Counted from the first letter of the stretch, positions 16,802 through 25,924 are shown. The stretch: 64,000 nt of DNA from NAT127 sp034717695 (GCA_034717695.1 JAYELS010000048.1:1-64000), one strand, 5' to 3'. Notes: generated by a model not told the origin, from the sequence alone. Program-made: numbers and translations.

Positions 16802-18241
16802 ATGAGCGAGGGCAACGGTCAGCACCAGGGAGCCAACGGCCAGGGCGTGGCCAACGAGGAGGTGGTACGCATCCTCGACCTCTACGAAACCCGCGAGAAG
16901 ATCTACACCCGCCGCCTCGAAGGGTTTTTCCGCACCCTGCGCAACTGGACCTGGATTCCCCTGCTCGGCGGCTACTTCCTGCTGCCCTGGTTCAACATCG
17001 ACGGTCGCCAGGCGGTGTGGTTCGACCTGCCGGCCCGCAAGTTCCACATTCTTACCCTGACCTTCTGGCCCCAGGATTTCATGCTGCTGGCCTGGCTGCT
17101 GATCATCGCTGCCTTCGCCCTGTTCACGGTGACGGTGCTGGTGGGGCGGGTGTGGTGCGGCTTCACCTGTCCGCAGACGGTGTGGACCATGCTGTTCATG
17201 GGCGCCGAGCACCTCTGGGAGGGGGATCGCAACCAGCGCATCAAGCTCGACAAGGCCCCCTGGGACGCCAACAAGGTGATCCGCAAGACCGGCAAGCAGG
17301 CCAGCTGGGTGCTGATCGCCCTGGTCACCGGTTTTACCTTCGTCGGCTACTTCAACCCGATCCGCGAGCTGGTGCCCGATGTGCTGACCCTCGAGGCCCA
17401 CCCGGCGGCGGTGTTCTGGACCGGCTTCTTCGCCTTCATGACCTACATGAACGCGGGCTTCCTGCGGGAGCAGGTGTGCATGTACATGTGTCCCTATGCC
17501 CGCTTCCAGTCGGTGATGTTCGATCGGGACACCCTCATCGTCTCCTACGATGTCGGGCGGGGCGAGCCCCGGGGCGCCCGCAAGAAGGGCGCCGACCACG
17601 CCACCGAGGGCCTCGGCGACTGCGTCGACTGCAGCCTGTGCGTGCAGGTGTGCCCCACCGGCATCGACATCCGCGACGGCCTCCAGTACGAATGCATCAG
17701 CTGCGGCCTGTGCATCGACGCCTGCGACTCGGTGATGGACAAGATGGGCTACCCGAAAAAGCTCATCAGCTTCACCACCGAAAATGCCCAGCAAACGGGC
17801 AAGACCCATATCCTCCGCCCGCGCTTCATCGGCTACGTGCTGGTGCTTGTCGCGATGGCGTCCCTGTTCACCTGGACGGTGGCCACCCGGGTGCCCCTCG
17901 ACATCAACGTCATCCGCGACCGCAACCAGCTTTTCCGGGAAACGCCCAACGGCCTGGTGGAGAACATCTACACCCTGCGCATCAACAACATGGACAACGA
18001 CGCCCACCGCTACCGCATCACCGCCCGGGGTGACTACGATTTCAACCTCAAGGGCGACCTGGAGGTGACCGTGGCCGGCGGCGAGGTCCATTCCAGCCTG
18101 CTGCGCCTGGAGCTCGACCCCGGCCTTCTGCGGGAGCCCAACAGCCGGGTCGACTTCGAGGTGATCGCCGTGGACGACCCGGGCCTGGCGGCGCGCCAGG
18201 AGAGCCGCTTCATCGGGCCCGCCCTGCGCGCCCCGCGCTGA
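16802..18241 (+). CDS. ccoG: cbb3 oxidase assembly protein CcoG (4Fe-4S membrane protein)
   Basis: 479 aa. N-terminal membrane part with about five helices and the RVWCGFTCPQTVW motif, then two 4Fe-4S sites with cysteines at 274, 277, 280, 284 and 298, 301, 304, 308, then a periplasmic Ig-like C-terminal domain. CcoG/RdxA is a copper reductase in cbb3 assembly. The ATG at 16802 is preferred over an in-frame GTG at 16790 because the GTGGAGAA there reads as its ribosome-binding site. Confidence 0.95.
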   Translation: MSEGNGQHQGANGQGVANEEVVRILDLYETREKIYTRRLEGFFRTLRNWTWIPLLGGYFLLPWFNIDGRQAVWFDLPARKFHILTLTFWPQDFMLLAWLLIIAAFALFTVTVLVGRVWCGFTCPQTVWTMLFMGAEHLWEGDRNQRIKLDKAPWDANKVIRKTGKQASWVLIALVTGFTFVGYFNPIRELVPDVLTLEAHPAAVFWTGFFAFMTYMNAGFLREQVCMYMCPYARFQSVMFDRDTLIVSYDVGRGEPRGARKKGADHATEGLGDCVDCSLCVQVCPTGIDIRDGLQYECISCGLCIDACDSVMDKMGYPKKLISFTTENAQQTGKTHILRPRFIGYVLVLVAMASLFTWTVATRVPLDINVIRDRNQLFRETPNGLVENIYTLRINNMDNDAHRYRITARGDYDFNLKGDLEVTVAGGEVHSSLLRLELDPGLLREPNSRVDFEVIAVDDPGLAARQESRFIGPALRAPR

Positions 18242-18265
18242 ACAACCCTTTTGCCGGAGAAGCCC

Positions 18266-18781
18266 TTGTCCCTCGCCCGCACCGACACCAAGCCCTGGTA
18301 CCGCCACTTCTGGCCCTGGTTCATCATCGCCCTGCCGGCGACGGTGGTGGTGGCGGGGATTTCCATGGTCTTTATCGCCTTCAAGCACGCCGACACCGTG
18401 GTGATCGACGATTACTACCGGGAGGGCCTCGCCATCAACCAGCGCCTCGCCCAGGATGAGGCCGCCGCGCGGCTGGGGCTGGCCGCCGAGCTCAGGGTCG
18501 ATCTCGTCACCGGGGAGGTGCTGGCAAGCCTCGACGGCGCCCACCCGGCCTCGGACGGCCTCCGCCTGCTGTTGATCCACCCGGTGGACGCCGACCGGGA
18601 TCAGACCCTGACCCTCACCCCCGTCGCCGGGGGGCGCTACCGGGGGGAGCTGCAACAGGCGCCCAGGGGCCGCTATTACCTGCGCCTGAAGCCCGCCGCC
18701 GACCCCCTCTGGCGACTGTCGGGGGAGGCGGACTTCAGCGCCGGGAACACCGTGCGACTCGCCCCTGCCGGAGGCCCCTGA
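18266..18781 (+). CDS. ccoH: FixH/CcoH family assembly protein
   Basis: 171 aa with one N-terminal transmembrane helix (about 16-38) and a periplasmic domain. VVIDDYYREGLAINQRLAQD after the helix is the FixH signature. It is needed for a stable cbb3 oxidase. A TTG start at 18266 is proposed because GGAGA (18256-18260) lies five bases before it; a TTG at 18251 is in frame but has no ribosome-binding site. ccoI follows after seven bases. Confidence 0.9.
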   Translation: MSLARTDTKPWYRHFWPWFIIALPATVVVAGISMVFIAFKHADTVVIDDYYREGLAINQRLAQDEAAARLGLAAELRVDLVTGEVLASLDGAHPASDGLRLLLIHPVDADRDQTLTLTPVAGGRYRGELQQAPRGRYYLRLKPAADPLWRLSGEADFSAGNTVRLAPAGGP

Positions 18782-18788
18782 AAGGCCC

Positions 18789-21209
18789 ATGAACAGCCGC
18801 CCGGAGATCGCCCTCGACTGCTACCACTGCGGCCTGCCGGTGCCCGCCGGGGCCGACTTTGTGGTGGCGATCGACGGCGCCCCCCGGGCCATGTGCTGCC
18901 CCGGCTGCCAGGCGGTGGCGAGCGCCATCGTCGACGGCGGCCTCGACCGGTTCTACCGTTACCGGGGTGCCCTGTCGCCTACGCCGCCAGCGGCGGCGAC
19001 GGAATCCCTGGCGAGCTACGACCTGCCGGAGGTGCAGCGGGATTTCGTGCGGGCGGCGCCGGACGGCAGCCATAGCGCCGAGCTGCTGGTGTCCGGTATC
19101 ACCTGCTCCGCCTGCGCCTGGCTGATCGAGCACCACCTGGCCCGGGTGCCCGGGGTGGAGGCGGTCTCGGTCAACGCCTCCACCCACCGCTGCCTGCTGC
19201 GCTGGCGCCCGGAGGCTGTGGCCCCGAGCCGGCTGCTCGCCGCCTTCGAGGCCATCGGCTACGAGGCCCGCCCCGCCGGGGACGAGGGCGCCGAGCGCAA
19301 GCGCGGCCGCGAGGCCAAGCTGTTCCTGTTGCGCCTCGGCGTCGCTGGCCTTGGCATGATGCAGGCGGGCCACGCCGCCATCGGCCTCTACGCCGGGGCC
19401 TACACCGGTATCGACCCGGAGTGGGAGGCGCTGCTGCGCTGGGTGAGCCTCGTCACCGTTACCCCGGTGGTGCTGTTCTCCGCCCAGCCGTTCTTCGCCG
19501 CCGCCTGGCGCAGCCTCAGGGCGCGCCACCTGGTGATGGATGTCCCCGTCGCCCTGGCGGTGGCCCTCGCCTTTGTCGCCAGCGCCTGGGCCACGGTGAC
19601 CCATAGTGGCGAGGTCTATTACGACTCGGTGTCGATGTTTGTCTTTCTGCTGCTGCTGGGCCGCTACCTGGAGATGCGGGTGCGCCACCGCAACGAGCAT
19701 TATTCGGCGAGCCTTGCGCGGCTGATTCCGCCGGTGGCCACCCGCCTCGACCAGGGCGGGGAGCAGGCCGTGGCGGTGAAAAGCCTGCTGCCCGGGGATC
19801 TGATCCGGGTGGCGAGCGGCGCCACCATCCCCTGCGACGGGGTGGTGGAGGCGGGGCAGGGGGCGGTGATCGAGGCGGTGCTCACCGGCGAGCAGAACCC
19901 GGTGGTGAAGGGCCCGGGCAGCGCCGTCAGCGCCGGCACCGTCAACGGCGACAACCCCCTGCGCATCCGGGTGGCGAGCACCGGCCAGCACACCCGCCTC
20001 GGCGCCATCCTCGACCTGGTGGCGAGCGCCCAGGGCGAGAAGCCCCGCATCGCCACCCAGGCGGATCGGGTGGCCAGCGGCTTCGTCGCGGCGGTGCTGG
20101 TGGTGTCGGTGGCGGTGGCCGCCATCTGGTGGTGGATCGATCCGGCCAGGGCCCTGTGGGTGACCCTCTCGGTGCTGGTGGTGACCTGCCCCTGCGCCCT
20201 CTCCCTGGCGACCCCCACTGCCCTTACCGTGGCCAGCGCCGAGCTGCGCCGCCGGGGCTTTCTGATCCGCCGCGGCCATGTGCTCGAGACCCTGGCGGTG
20301 GTGGATCGCTGCGTGTTCGACAAGACCGGCACCCTCACCCTCGGCGCCATGGGGGTGAGCGGGGTGCTGCCCCTCGCCGATCTCGCCCCCGAGGAACTGC
20401 TGGCCCTGGCGGCGGCCCTGGAGCGGGGCTCGTCCCACCCCATCGCCCGGGCCTTTGCCGGCGTTCCCGCCGTGCCGCCGGTGGAGGATCAGGCCAGCGT
20501 ATTGGGGCAGGGGGTTGCCGGCACCGTGGCGGGGCGGCGCCTCGCCTTCGGTACCCCCGAGTTTGCCGCCGGGCGCTTTGGCTTCCCGGCCCCGGCGGTG
20601 CCGGCGGGGGCGGGCCTGCCGCTGCTGCTCGCCGACGAGGGCGGACCGCTCGGCTGGATTGTCCTGGAGGATACCCTGCGCCCCGGTGCCGCCGACGCCA
20701 TCCGCCAGCTGGAGGCGGCGGGTGTCGCGGTGGAATTGCTGAGCGGCGACCGGCCGGCGGCGGCCGCCGCCATGGCCGATCGCCTCGCCATCCGCCAGTG
20801 GCGGGGCGGCGCGAGCCCCGAGGACAAGCTCGCCCATATCCGCCGGCGCCAGGGGGAGGGCCACCGGGTGCTGATGGTGGGGGACGGCATCAACGACGTG
20901 CCGGTGCTGAGTGGCGCCGACGTCTCGGTGGCCATGGGGGATGCGGTGGACGTGACCCGCCTGCACGCCGACAGCCTGCTGGTGTCCGGCAATCTCGACA
21001 CCCTGGCCGCCGCCGTGGTGCTGGCGCGCCGTACCCGGGCCATCATCCGCCAGAACCTCGGTTGGGCGCTGCTCTACAACCTGCTCGCCCTGCCCCTGGC
21101 GGCGGCGGGGATGATCCCCCCCTGGGTCGCCGCCATCGGCATGTCCCTCAGTTCCCTGCTGGTGGTGGTCAACGCCCTGCGCCTCGGGCGGCGGGGCGGG
21201 GGGCGTTGA
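18789..21209 (+). CDS. ccoI: Copper-translocating P1B-type ATPase CcoI/FixI
   Basis: 806 aa. N-terminal cysteine pairs (C11/C14, C36/C37/C40), a heavy-metal-associated domain with C106-S-A-C109, the membrane metal site C467-P-C469, the phosphorylation motif DKTGT (D511) and the C-terminal GDGINDVPVL hinge. It supplies copper to the cbb3 oxidase. ccoS begins two bases before its end (TGATG). Confidence 0.95.
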   Translation: MNSRPEIALDCYHCGLPVPAGADFVVAIDGAPRAMCCPGCQAVASAIVDGGLDRFYRYRGALSPTPPAAATESLASYDLPEVQRDFVRAAPDGSHSAELLVSGITCSACAWLIEHHLARVPGVEAVSVNASTHRCLLRWRPEAVAPSRLLAAFEAIGYEARPAGDEGAERKRGREAKLFLLRLGVAGLGMMQAGHAAIGLYAGAYTGIDPEWEALLRWVSLVTVTPVVLFSAQPFFAAAWRSLRARHLVMDVPVALAVALAFVASAWATVTHSGEVYYDSVSMFVFLLLLGRYLEMRVRHRNEHYSASLARLIPPVATRLDQGGEQAVAVKSLLPGDLIRVASGATIPCDGVVEAGQGAVIEAVLTGEQNPVVKGPGSAVSAGTVNGDNPLRIRVASTGQHTRLGAILDLVASAQGEKPRIATQADRVASGFVAAVLVVSVAVAAIWWWIDPARALWVTLSVLVVTCPCALSLATPTALTVASAELRRRGFLIRRGHVLETLAVVDRCVFDKTGTLTLGAMGVSGVLPLADLAPEELLALAAALERGSSHPIARAFAGVPAVPPVEDQASVLGQGVAGTVAGRRLAFGTPEFAAGRFGFPAPAVPAGAGLPLLLADEGGPLGWIVLEDTLRPGAADAIRQLEAAGVAVELLSGDRPAAAAAMADRLAIRQWRGGASPEDKLAHIRRRQGEGHRVLMVGDGINDVPVLSGADVSVAMGDAVDVTRLHADSLLVSGNLDTLAAAVVLARRTRAIIRQNLGWALLYNLLALPLAAAGMIPPWVAAIGMSLSSLLVVVNALRLGRRGGGR

Positions 21210-21400
21210 TGGAGAGCCTGCTGTTTCTCATTCCCCTGTCCCTGGTGGTGCTCGGCTTAGCCGTCTGGCTGCTGTTCTGGGCGGTGAATTCCGGGCAGTA
21301 CGACGACATCGACCGGGAGGGGGAGGAGATCCTCTTCGACGACGATCCGGCGCCCGCCGCCGCCGATTCCGCCAAGGAGGCCCGGCGCGATGACCCCTGA
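21209..21400 (+). CDS. ccoS: cbb3-type oxidase assembly protein CcoS
   Basis: 63 aa with one transmembrane helix (about 4-25), then SGQYDDIDREGEEILFDDD, the CcoS signature. It is required for cofactor insertion into CcoN. It overlaps ccoI at its start and the next gene by 11 bases at its end. Confidence 0.93.
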   Translation: MESLLFLIPLSLVVLGLAVWLLFWAVNSGQYDDIDREGEEILFDDDPAPAAADSAKEARRDDP

Positions 21401-22112
21401 GCCCGCGGTGTTGTCCCTGCTGGCGATGCTCGCCATCGGCCTCGCCGGCGCCGGCCACTGCGTCGGCATGTGCGGCGGTATTGCCACGGGCCTCGGCTTT
21501 GCCAGCGCCCCGGGGGGCGGGGCGCCCCTGGTGCTCGGCTACAACCTCGGGCGGGTGCTGAGCTATGCCATTGCCGGGGTGCTGGTGGCGAGCCTCGGCT
21601 ACTGGGGGCGGGAGCTGCTTGCCCTGGGGCCCGCGTTGCGGGTGCTGGCCGGGGTCATCCTGTTGCTCATGGGCTGCCAGCTGGCGGGCTGGTGGAACCC
21701 GCTCGCCCTGCTGGAGCGGGCCGGCGCCCGGCTGTGGCGCCGTATCCAGCCCCTCGGCAGGTACCTGTTGCCGGTGACCGGTCCCGGCCAGGCGCTGCTG
21801 GTGGGCATGCTGTGGGGCTGGCTGCCCTGCGGCCTTGTGTATTCCGCCCTCGCCTACGCCGCCACCGCTCCGACCCCCTGGCAGGGCGGCCTGATGATGG
21901 CGGCCTTCGGCCTTGGCACCGCCCCGGCGATGGTGGCCGGCGGGCTCTTTTCCGCCCGGGCGCGGCGCCTGCTCCAGGGCCGGCGGCTGCGCCTTGCCAT
22001 GGGCCTGGCGATGATCGCCTTCGGCCTTTGGACTCTGCTGTCGGTGGCCCTCCACGGCGCCCCGATGGGGGCGCACGGGGACCGGGGTGGGGAAATGCAC
22101 CATACTCATTGA
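21390..22112 (+). CDS. Sulfite exporter TauE/SafE-family (DsbD_2) membrane protein
   Basis: 240 aa with about six transmembrane helices. GHCVGMCGGI (near residues 22-31) and GWLPCGLVYSAL carry the paired cysteine motifs of this family, often encoded after ccoS. A role in copper handling or thiol transfer during oxidase assembly is likely but unproven. The C-terminus is rich in histidine and glycine (HGDRGGEMHHTH), possibly metal-binding. It overlaps ccoS by 11 bases and is the last gene of the cluster. Confidence 0.85.
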   Translation: MTPEPAVLSLLAMLAIGLAGAGHCVGMCGGIATGLGFASAPGGGAPLVLGYNLGRVLSYAIAGVLVASLGYWGRELLALGPALRVLAGVILLLMGCQLAGWWNPLALLERAGARLWRRIQPLGRYLLPVTGPGQALLVGMLWGWLPCGLVYSALAYAATAPTPWQGGLMMAAFGLGTAPAMVAGGLFSARARRLLQGRRLRLAMGLAMIAFGLWTLLSVALHGAPMGAHGDRGGEMHHTH

Positions 22113-22162
22113 GCGCGGTGAATGGCTAAGCATGGCGAATGGCGTGGCGGCGGTGTCCGCCA

Positions 22163-22176
22163 GTTGATATTTATCA
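22163..22176. promoter_or_regulatory. Perfect FNR/Anr box
   Basis: TTGATATTTATCAA matches the FNR consensus TTGAT-N4-ATCAA at all ten conserved positions. It lies 51 bases after the last cbb3-cluster gene and 57 bases before the YIP1 gene start on the same strand, so control of the YIP1 gene by oxygen is likely. Confidence 0.75.
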
Positions 22177-22233
22177 ATACATCCCGTTCACTTCGCCGTT
22201 ATAAGACGACGACAACCCTCAAGGAAAATGATT

Positions 22234-22833
22234 ATGTTCGGGCACATGTTTGGAATACTGCTGGAGCCGGAGAAGACCTGGGGCAAACTCGCCGCCCTGC
22301 CCGACAGGGAGATCAAGCGGCTGTTGCCCTATCCCATCGTGATGGCGCTGATTCCCGCCATCGCCTTTTATTTCGGCACCACCCACTACGGCTGGAAAGT
22401 CCTCGGCAATGATGTCACGCGGCTGACCCCGGAGAGCGGCTTCCCCATAGCCGTGCTGTTCTATGCGGCGCTGATGGGGGCGGTGATCTTCATCGGCTGG
22501 ATGATCCACTGGATGTCGGCCACCTACGCCGCCAGCTCCTTCGTCATCAAGGGGGTGGTGCTGATGGGCTACGCCTGCACCCCGGTATTCCTCGCCGGCG
22601 CCTTCGCCATCTACCCGGTGTGGTGGTTCGACATCCTCCTCGCCACCGCCGCCTGCGGCTACGCCTGCCGCCTGCTCTACCTCGGCGTGCCGCCGGTGAT
22701 GAAGGTGCCGGAGGAGCGCGGATTTCTCTACGCCAGCGCGGTGTTCATGATGGCCCTGGTGTACGTGGTGTTGGTGCTGGTGGCCACCGCCATTCTCTGG
22801 GAGTATGTGGCGACGCCGGTGTTTACCGATTGA
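22234..22833 (+). CDS. YIP1-family inner membrane protein
   Basis: 199 aa with five predicted transmembrane helices and a short cytoplasmic N-terminus containing LLEPEKTW, typical of bacterial Yip1/DUF1282 proteins. Function is unknown. The ATG at 22234 is preferred over that at 22228 because AAGGA (22221-22225) is then eight bases away. The perfect FNR box upstream suggests low-oxygen expression. It converges on bamD and the two share a bidirectional terminator. Confidence 0.8.
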   Translation: MFGHMFGILLEPEKTWGKLAALPDREIKRLLPYPIVMALIPAIAFYFGTTHYGWKVLGNDVTRLTPESGFPIAVLFYAALMGAVIFIGWMIHWMSATYAASSFVIKGVVLMGYACTPVFLAGAFAIYPVWWFDILLATAACGYACRLLYLGVPPVMKVPEERGFLYASAVFMMALVYVVLVLVATAILWEYVATPVFTD

Positions 22834-22863
22834 CGGAGTGAGCGACCCAACGGTCAGGGCCAT

Positions 22864-22892
22864 AAAAAAACCGGGAATTTCCCGGTTTTTTT
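22864..22892. terminator. Bidirectional terminator
   Basis: A perfect 29-base palindrome: seven A, then CCGGGAA, a central T, TTCCCGG and seven T. It has a T-run on both strands and lies between the convergent YIP1 gene and bamD. Confidence 0.92.
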
Positions 22893-22917
22893 ATGGCTGT
22901 CCCGTGGCGATGCCCGG

Positions 22918-23904
22918 CTACTTGACCAATCCGAAGGTGAACCAGCGCCACCAGGATTTCTCCTCCCCTTCGTTGGGGATCATTTCCTCCTGATCCGCCA
23001 GGGCGGTGGGGTTGTAGAGGTGGCGGGTGTCGAAGCGGGGTGGCTTGCTGTTGTCGTAAAGGCCGAGGGTCAGGCGGCGGATCCAGGGCTTGCTGTCGTC
23101 GGGGCTGATGCCCTGGTACTGGAAGCTGCCGTCCTCGGCGAAGGCGGGGTACTCGGGGTAGTTGGCCGCCAGCACCTTGACGGCATCCGCCGACAGGTCG
23201 TGGAGGCCGAGGAGGTGGTAGGCCTCCGCCATCACCGCGAGGCCGTCGGGCACCGCCGGGGTCTGCTGGAAATTCTCCACCACATAGCGGCCGCGGTTGG
23301 CGGCGGCCAGGTAGGCGCCCCGCTCGAAGTAGTAGTTGGCCACGTGGATCTCGTAGCGGGACAGGACATTGCGCAGGAAGATCATGCGCTTGCGGGTATC
23401 GGCGGCGTAGGGGCTCTCGGGGAAGCGGGTCAGCAGCTCGGCGAAGGTGGCGAAGGATTCCCGCGCCGCGCCGGGGTCGCGGCTGGTGTTGTCGGTGGGC
23501 AGGAAGTTGCCGAAAAAGCCCCGGCTCTGGGCCAGGGACGACAGGCCCTTGATGTAGTAGGCGTAGTCGACGTTGGCGTGGCGGGGGTGGAGGCGGATGA
23601 AGCGGTCGGCGGCGGCGATGGCGGCTTCGTAGTCGGCGGAGCGGTAGTGGGCGTACATCAGTTCGAGCTGGGCCTGCTCGGCGTAGGTGCCGAAGGGGAA
23701 CTGGGCTTCGAGGGCCTGGAGGTTCTCGATGGCCACCTTCCAGTTGCGGGCGTTCAGGTTGCGCTGGATGACGTTGTAGAAATCCGTCTCGGTGTAGCCC
23801 GCGGTCTCGGATTCCTTGTCCTCCTCTTCGTCCCCGAAAAAGGGCATCCAGGAGCAGCCGGTAAGGGTCAGCATGACCACAAGCGCAAGGGTGAAGGATC
23901 GCAT
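22918..23904 (-). CDS. bamD: Outer membrane assembly lipoprotein BamD
   Basis: 328 aa. A signal peptide with lipobox LTGC (C17) precedes tetratricopeptide-like repeats. EAQFPFGTYAEQAQLELMYA and FIRLHPRHANVDYAYYIKGL are conserved BamD segments. It is the essential lipoprotein partner of BamA. The C-terminal part after about residue 250 is longer than in E. coli BamD (245 aa). The start at 23904 gives the signal peptide; it is divergent from rluD. Confidence 0.95.
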   Translation of the reverse strand: MRSFTLALVVMLTLTGCSWMPFFGDEEEDKESETAGYTETDFYNVIQRNLNARNWKVAIENLQALEAQFPFGTYAEQAQLELMYAHYRSADYEAAIAAADRFIRLHPRHANVDYAYYIKGLSSLAQSRGFFGNFLPTDNTSRDPGAARESFATFAELLTRFPESPYAADTRKRMIFLRNVLSRYEIHVANYYFERGAYLAAANRGRYVVENFQQTPAVPDGLAVMAEAYHLLGLHDLSADAVKVLAANYPEYPAFAEDGSFQYQGISPDDSKPWIRRLTLGLYDNSKPPRFDTRHLYNPTALADQEEMIPNEGEEKSWWRWFTFGLVK

Positions 23905-24027
23905 AAGGTCTCGGATTCTCGTCGATTCGTGTTGTGCCGGGGTTGGCGCCCTGCAAAAATGATGTCCGTCCCCCGCGCCGCAGGCCCGGGGCCTGTATTT
24001 AACCACAGCTGCCAGGCAAGCTAAACA

Positions 24028-24978
24028 ATGACCGATACCCAAATCCGCCTGGGCGCCAGGGTGCCCGCCGAGTGTTTCGGCCAGCGTCTCGACCAGGTGG
24101 CGGCACGGCTCTTCCCCGACTTTTCCCGCACCCGCCTGCAACAGTGGATCAAGGAGGGTGCCATCACCCTGGACGGTCAACCCTGCAAGGTCCGCGACAA
24201 GGTGGCGGGTGGCGAGCAGCTCGACCTCCATGCCGAACTGGAGGATCAGGGTGACTGGGTGGCGCAGGCCATCGACTTCGCCGAGGTGTACGTCGACGAG
24301 GATATCCTGGTGATCGACAAGCCGGTGGGGCTGGTGGTGCATCCCGGGGCCGGCAACCCCCAGGGCACCCTGCTCAACGCCCTGTTGCACCATTACCCCG
24401 ACCAGGCCCTGTTGTCCCGCTGCGGCATCGTCCACCGCCTCGACAAGGACACCTCGGGGCTGATGGTGGTGGCCCGCACCCCCCGGGCCCAGACCGCCCT
24501 GGTGGCCCAGCTCCAGGACCGCACCGTCAGCCGCGAGTACGAGGCGGTGGTGCAGGGGGTACTGGTGTCCGGCGGCACGGTGAACGCCGCCATTGGCCGC
24601 CATCCCACCCAGCGCACCCGCATGGCGGTGCAGCGCCACGGCGGCAAGGAGGCGGTGACCCACTACCGGGTTATCGAGCGCTTCGCGGCCCACACCCATG
24701 TGCGGGTCAGCCTCGAAACCGGCCGCACCCACCAGATCCGCGTCCATATGGCGCACCTGGGGTTTCCCCTGGTGGGGGACAGCGTCTACGGCGGCCGCCT
24801 CAAGCTGCCCGCCGGGGCCAGCGCGGCGCTGATCGCCGCGTTGCGGGGTTTTCGCCGCCAGGCCCTGCACGCGGCGGCCCTCAGCCTGGATCACCCCGCC
24901 AGCGGCGAGCGTCTGCGCTTCGAGGCGCCGCTCCCCGCCGATATGGTGGCCCTTCTTAAAGCCCTCGGGGAGGGCTAA
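24028..24978 (+). CDS. rluD: 23S rRNA pseudouridine synthase RluD
   Basis: 316 aa with an N-terminal S4 domain (about 17-75) and the catalytic motif HRLDKDTSG with D139. RluD makes pseudouridines in helix 69 of 23S rRNA. The bamD-rluD divergence followed by pgeF is a common gammaproteobacterial layout. Its stop overlaps the pgeF start by one base. Confidence 0.95.
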   Translation: MTDTQIRLGARVPAECFGQRLDQVAARLFPDFSRTRLQQWIKEGAITLDGQPCKVRDKVAGGEQLDLHAELEDQGDWVAQAIDFAEVYVDEDILVIDKPVGLVVHPGAGNPQGTLLNALLHHYPDQALLSRCGIVHRLDKDTSGLMVVARTPRAQTALVAQLQDRTVSREYEAVVQGVLVSGGTVNAAIGRHPTQRTRMAVQRHGGKEAVTHYRVIERFAAHTHVRVSLETGRTHQIRVHMAHLGFPLVGDSVYGGRLKLPAGASAALIAALRGFRRQALHAAALSLDHPASGERLRFEAPLPADMVALLKALGEG

Positions 24979-25766
24979 TGGACCCCGGGCTGCTGCGGCC
25001 GGACTGGCCCGCCCCGCCCTCGGTGGGGGCGGCGGTGAGCACCCGGCGGGGCGGCGTCAGTGTCGCCCCCTGGGATTCCCTGAATCTCGGCGGCCATGTG
25101 GGAGACGATCCCGCCGCGGTGGCGGAGAACCGTCGTCGCCTGACGGCTGCCCTGGGGCTCGGTCGCGAGCCGGTATGGCTGGAGCAGGTCCACGGCACCC
25201 GGGTCCTGACCCTCGATGCCAGCGAGCCGGTGGACAGGGTGGCCGACGGGGCCCTCACCCGAACCCCCGGTGTGGCCTGCGCGGTGATGACGGCGGACTG
25301 CCTGCCGGTACTGTTCTGCGACCGCGCCGGCACCGCGGTGGCGGCGAGCCACGCCGGTTGGCGGGGCCTCGCCGCTGGGGTGCTGCGGGCCGCGGTGGAG
25401 GCCATGGGGGTGCCCCCCGGGGATATCCTCGCCTGGCTCGGCCCGGCCATCGGCCCGGCCCGCTTCGAGGTGGGAGAGGAGGTGTGCGCCGCCATGGTCG
25501 ACAACGCCGTCGATGCCCGTCACCGCGCCGCCATTCCCTCCTGCTTCGTTCTGTCGCCGGCGAGCCCCGGCAAACTGCTCGCCGATATCTATGGCCTCGC
25601 CCGGGCGGAACTGGGCGCGGCGGGAGTCGGCGCCACCTTTGGCGGCGGGCTCTGCACCGTCACCGACAGCGCGAACTGGTATTCCTATCGCCGGGATGGT
25701 GTCACGGGGAGGATGGCGGCGCTGGTTTGGCTTGAGGAGGTCGGACCTGTGATGCCTGAAGTCTGA
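24978..25766 (+). CDS. pgeF: Peptidoglycan editing factor PgeF (YfiH/laccase-domain protein)
   Basis: 262 aa. Metal ligands H72 (QVHG), C108 (MTADCLPV) and H125 (HAGWRG) are intact. The family, once called polyphenol oxidase, has purine nucleoside phosphorylase-type activity in some members and prevents wrong L-serine use in peptidoglycan. The last residues (about GPVMPEV) and the stop codon are encoded inside the heptamer repeat that begins at 25757, so the C-terminal tail probably came from the repeat. Confidence 0.92.
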   Translation: MDPGLLRPDWPAPPSVGAAVSTRRGGVSVAPWDSLNLGGHVGDDPAAVAENRRRLTAALGLGREPVWLEQVHGTRVLTLDASEPVDRVADGALTRTPGVACAVMTADCLPVLFCDRAGTAVAASHAGWRGLAAGVLRAAVEAMGVPPGDILAWLGPAIGPARFEVGEEVCAAMVDNAVDARHRAAIPSCFVLSPASPGKLLADIYGLARAELGAAGVGATFGGGLCTVTDSANWYSYRRDGVTGRMAALVWLEEVGPVMPEV

Positions 25767-25916
25767 AGTCTGACGCTGGACGCTGGACGCTGGACGCTGG
25801 ACGCTGGACGCTGGACGCTTGAGTTTGCTTGGTTGCTGGCGGCAATGGCCACCCAACTTCCAGGGCCAACCCGGCCTTCTCGGCGTCAGACGTCAAGCGT
25901 CAGACTTCACACCTCA
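25757..25916. repeat. Heptamer arrays in inverted orientation (locus 1)
   Basis: The left array has TGAAGTC twice (25757-25770), TGACGC, then six perfect TGGACGC units (25777-25818). After a 63-base unique core (25819-25881), the right array has five heptamers ending in TCA (25882-25916), whose reverse complements are TGA-starting heptamers such as TGAAGTC and TGACGCT. The two arrays are inverted relatives. It lies between convergent pgeF and the cupin gene and includes the pgeF stop. Confidence 0.85.
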
Positions 25917-25924
25917 GACCCCCC

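Noticed and set aside
15698..18790. Open frame of 1030 codons antisense to ccoP-ccoG-ccoH
   Set aside because: Same low-complexity composition; the sense genes are complete.
22122..22412. Small gene overlapping the YIP1 start
   Set aside because: Shadow frame with no similarity; the YIP1 frame has a ribosome-binding site and membrane helices.
25777..25818. Coding tandem repeat extending pgeF
   Set aside because: The pgeF frame stops at 25766, before the perfect units; the array itself is non-coding.
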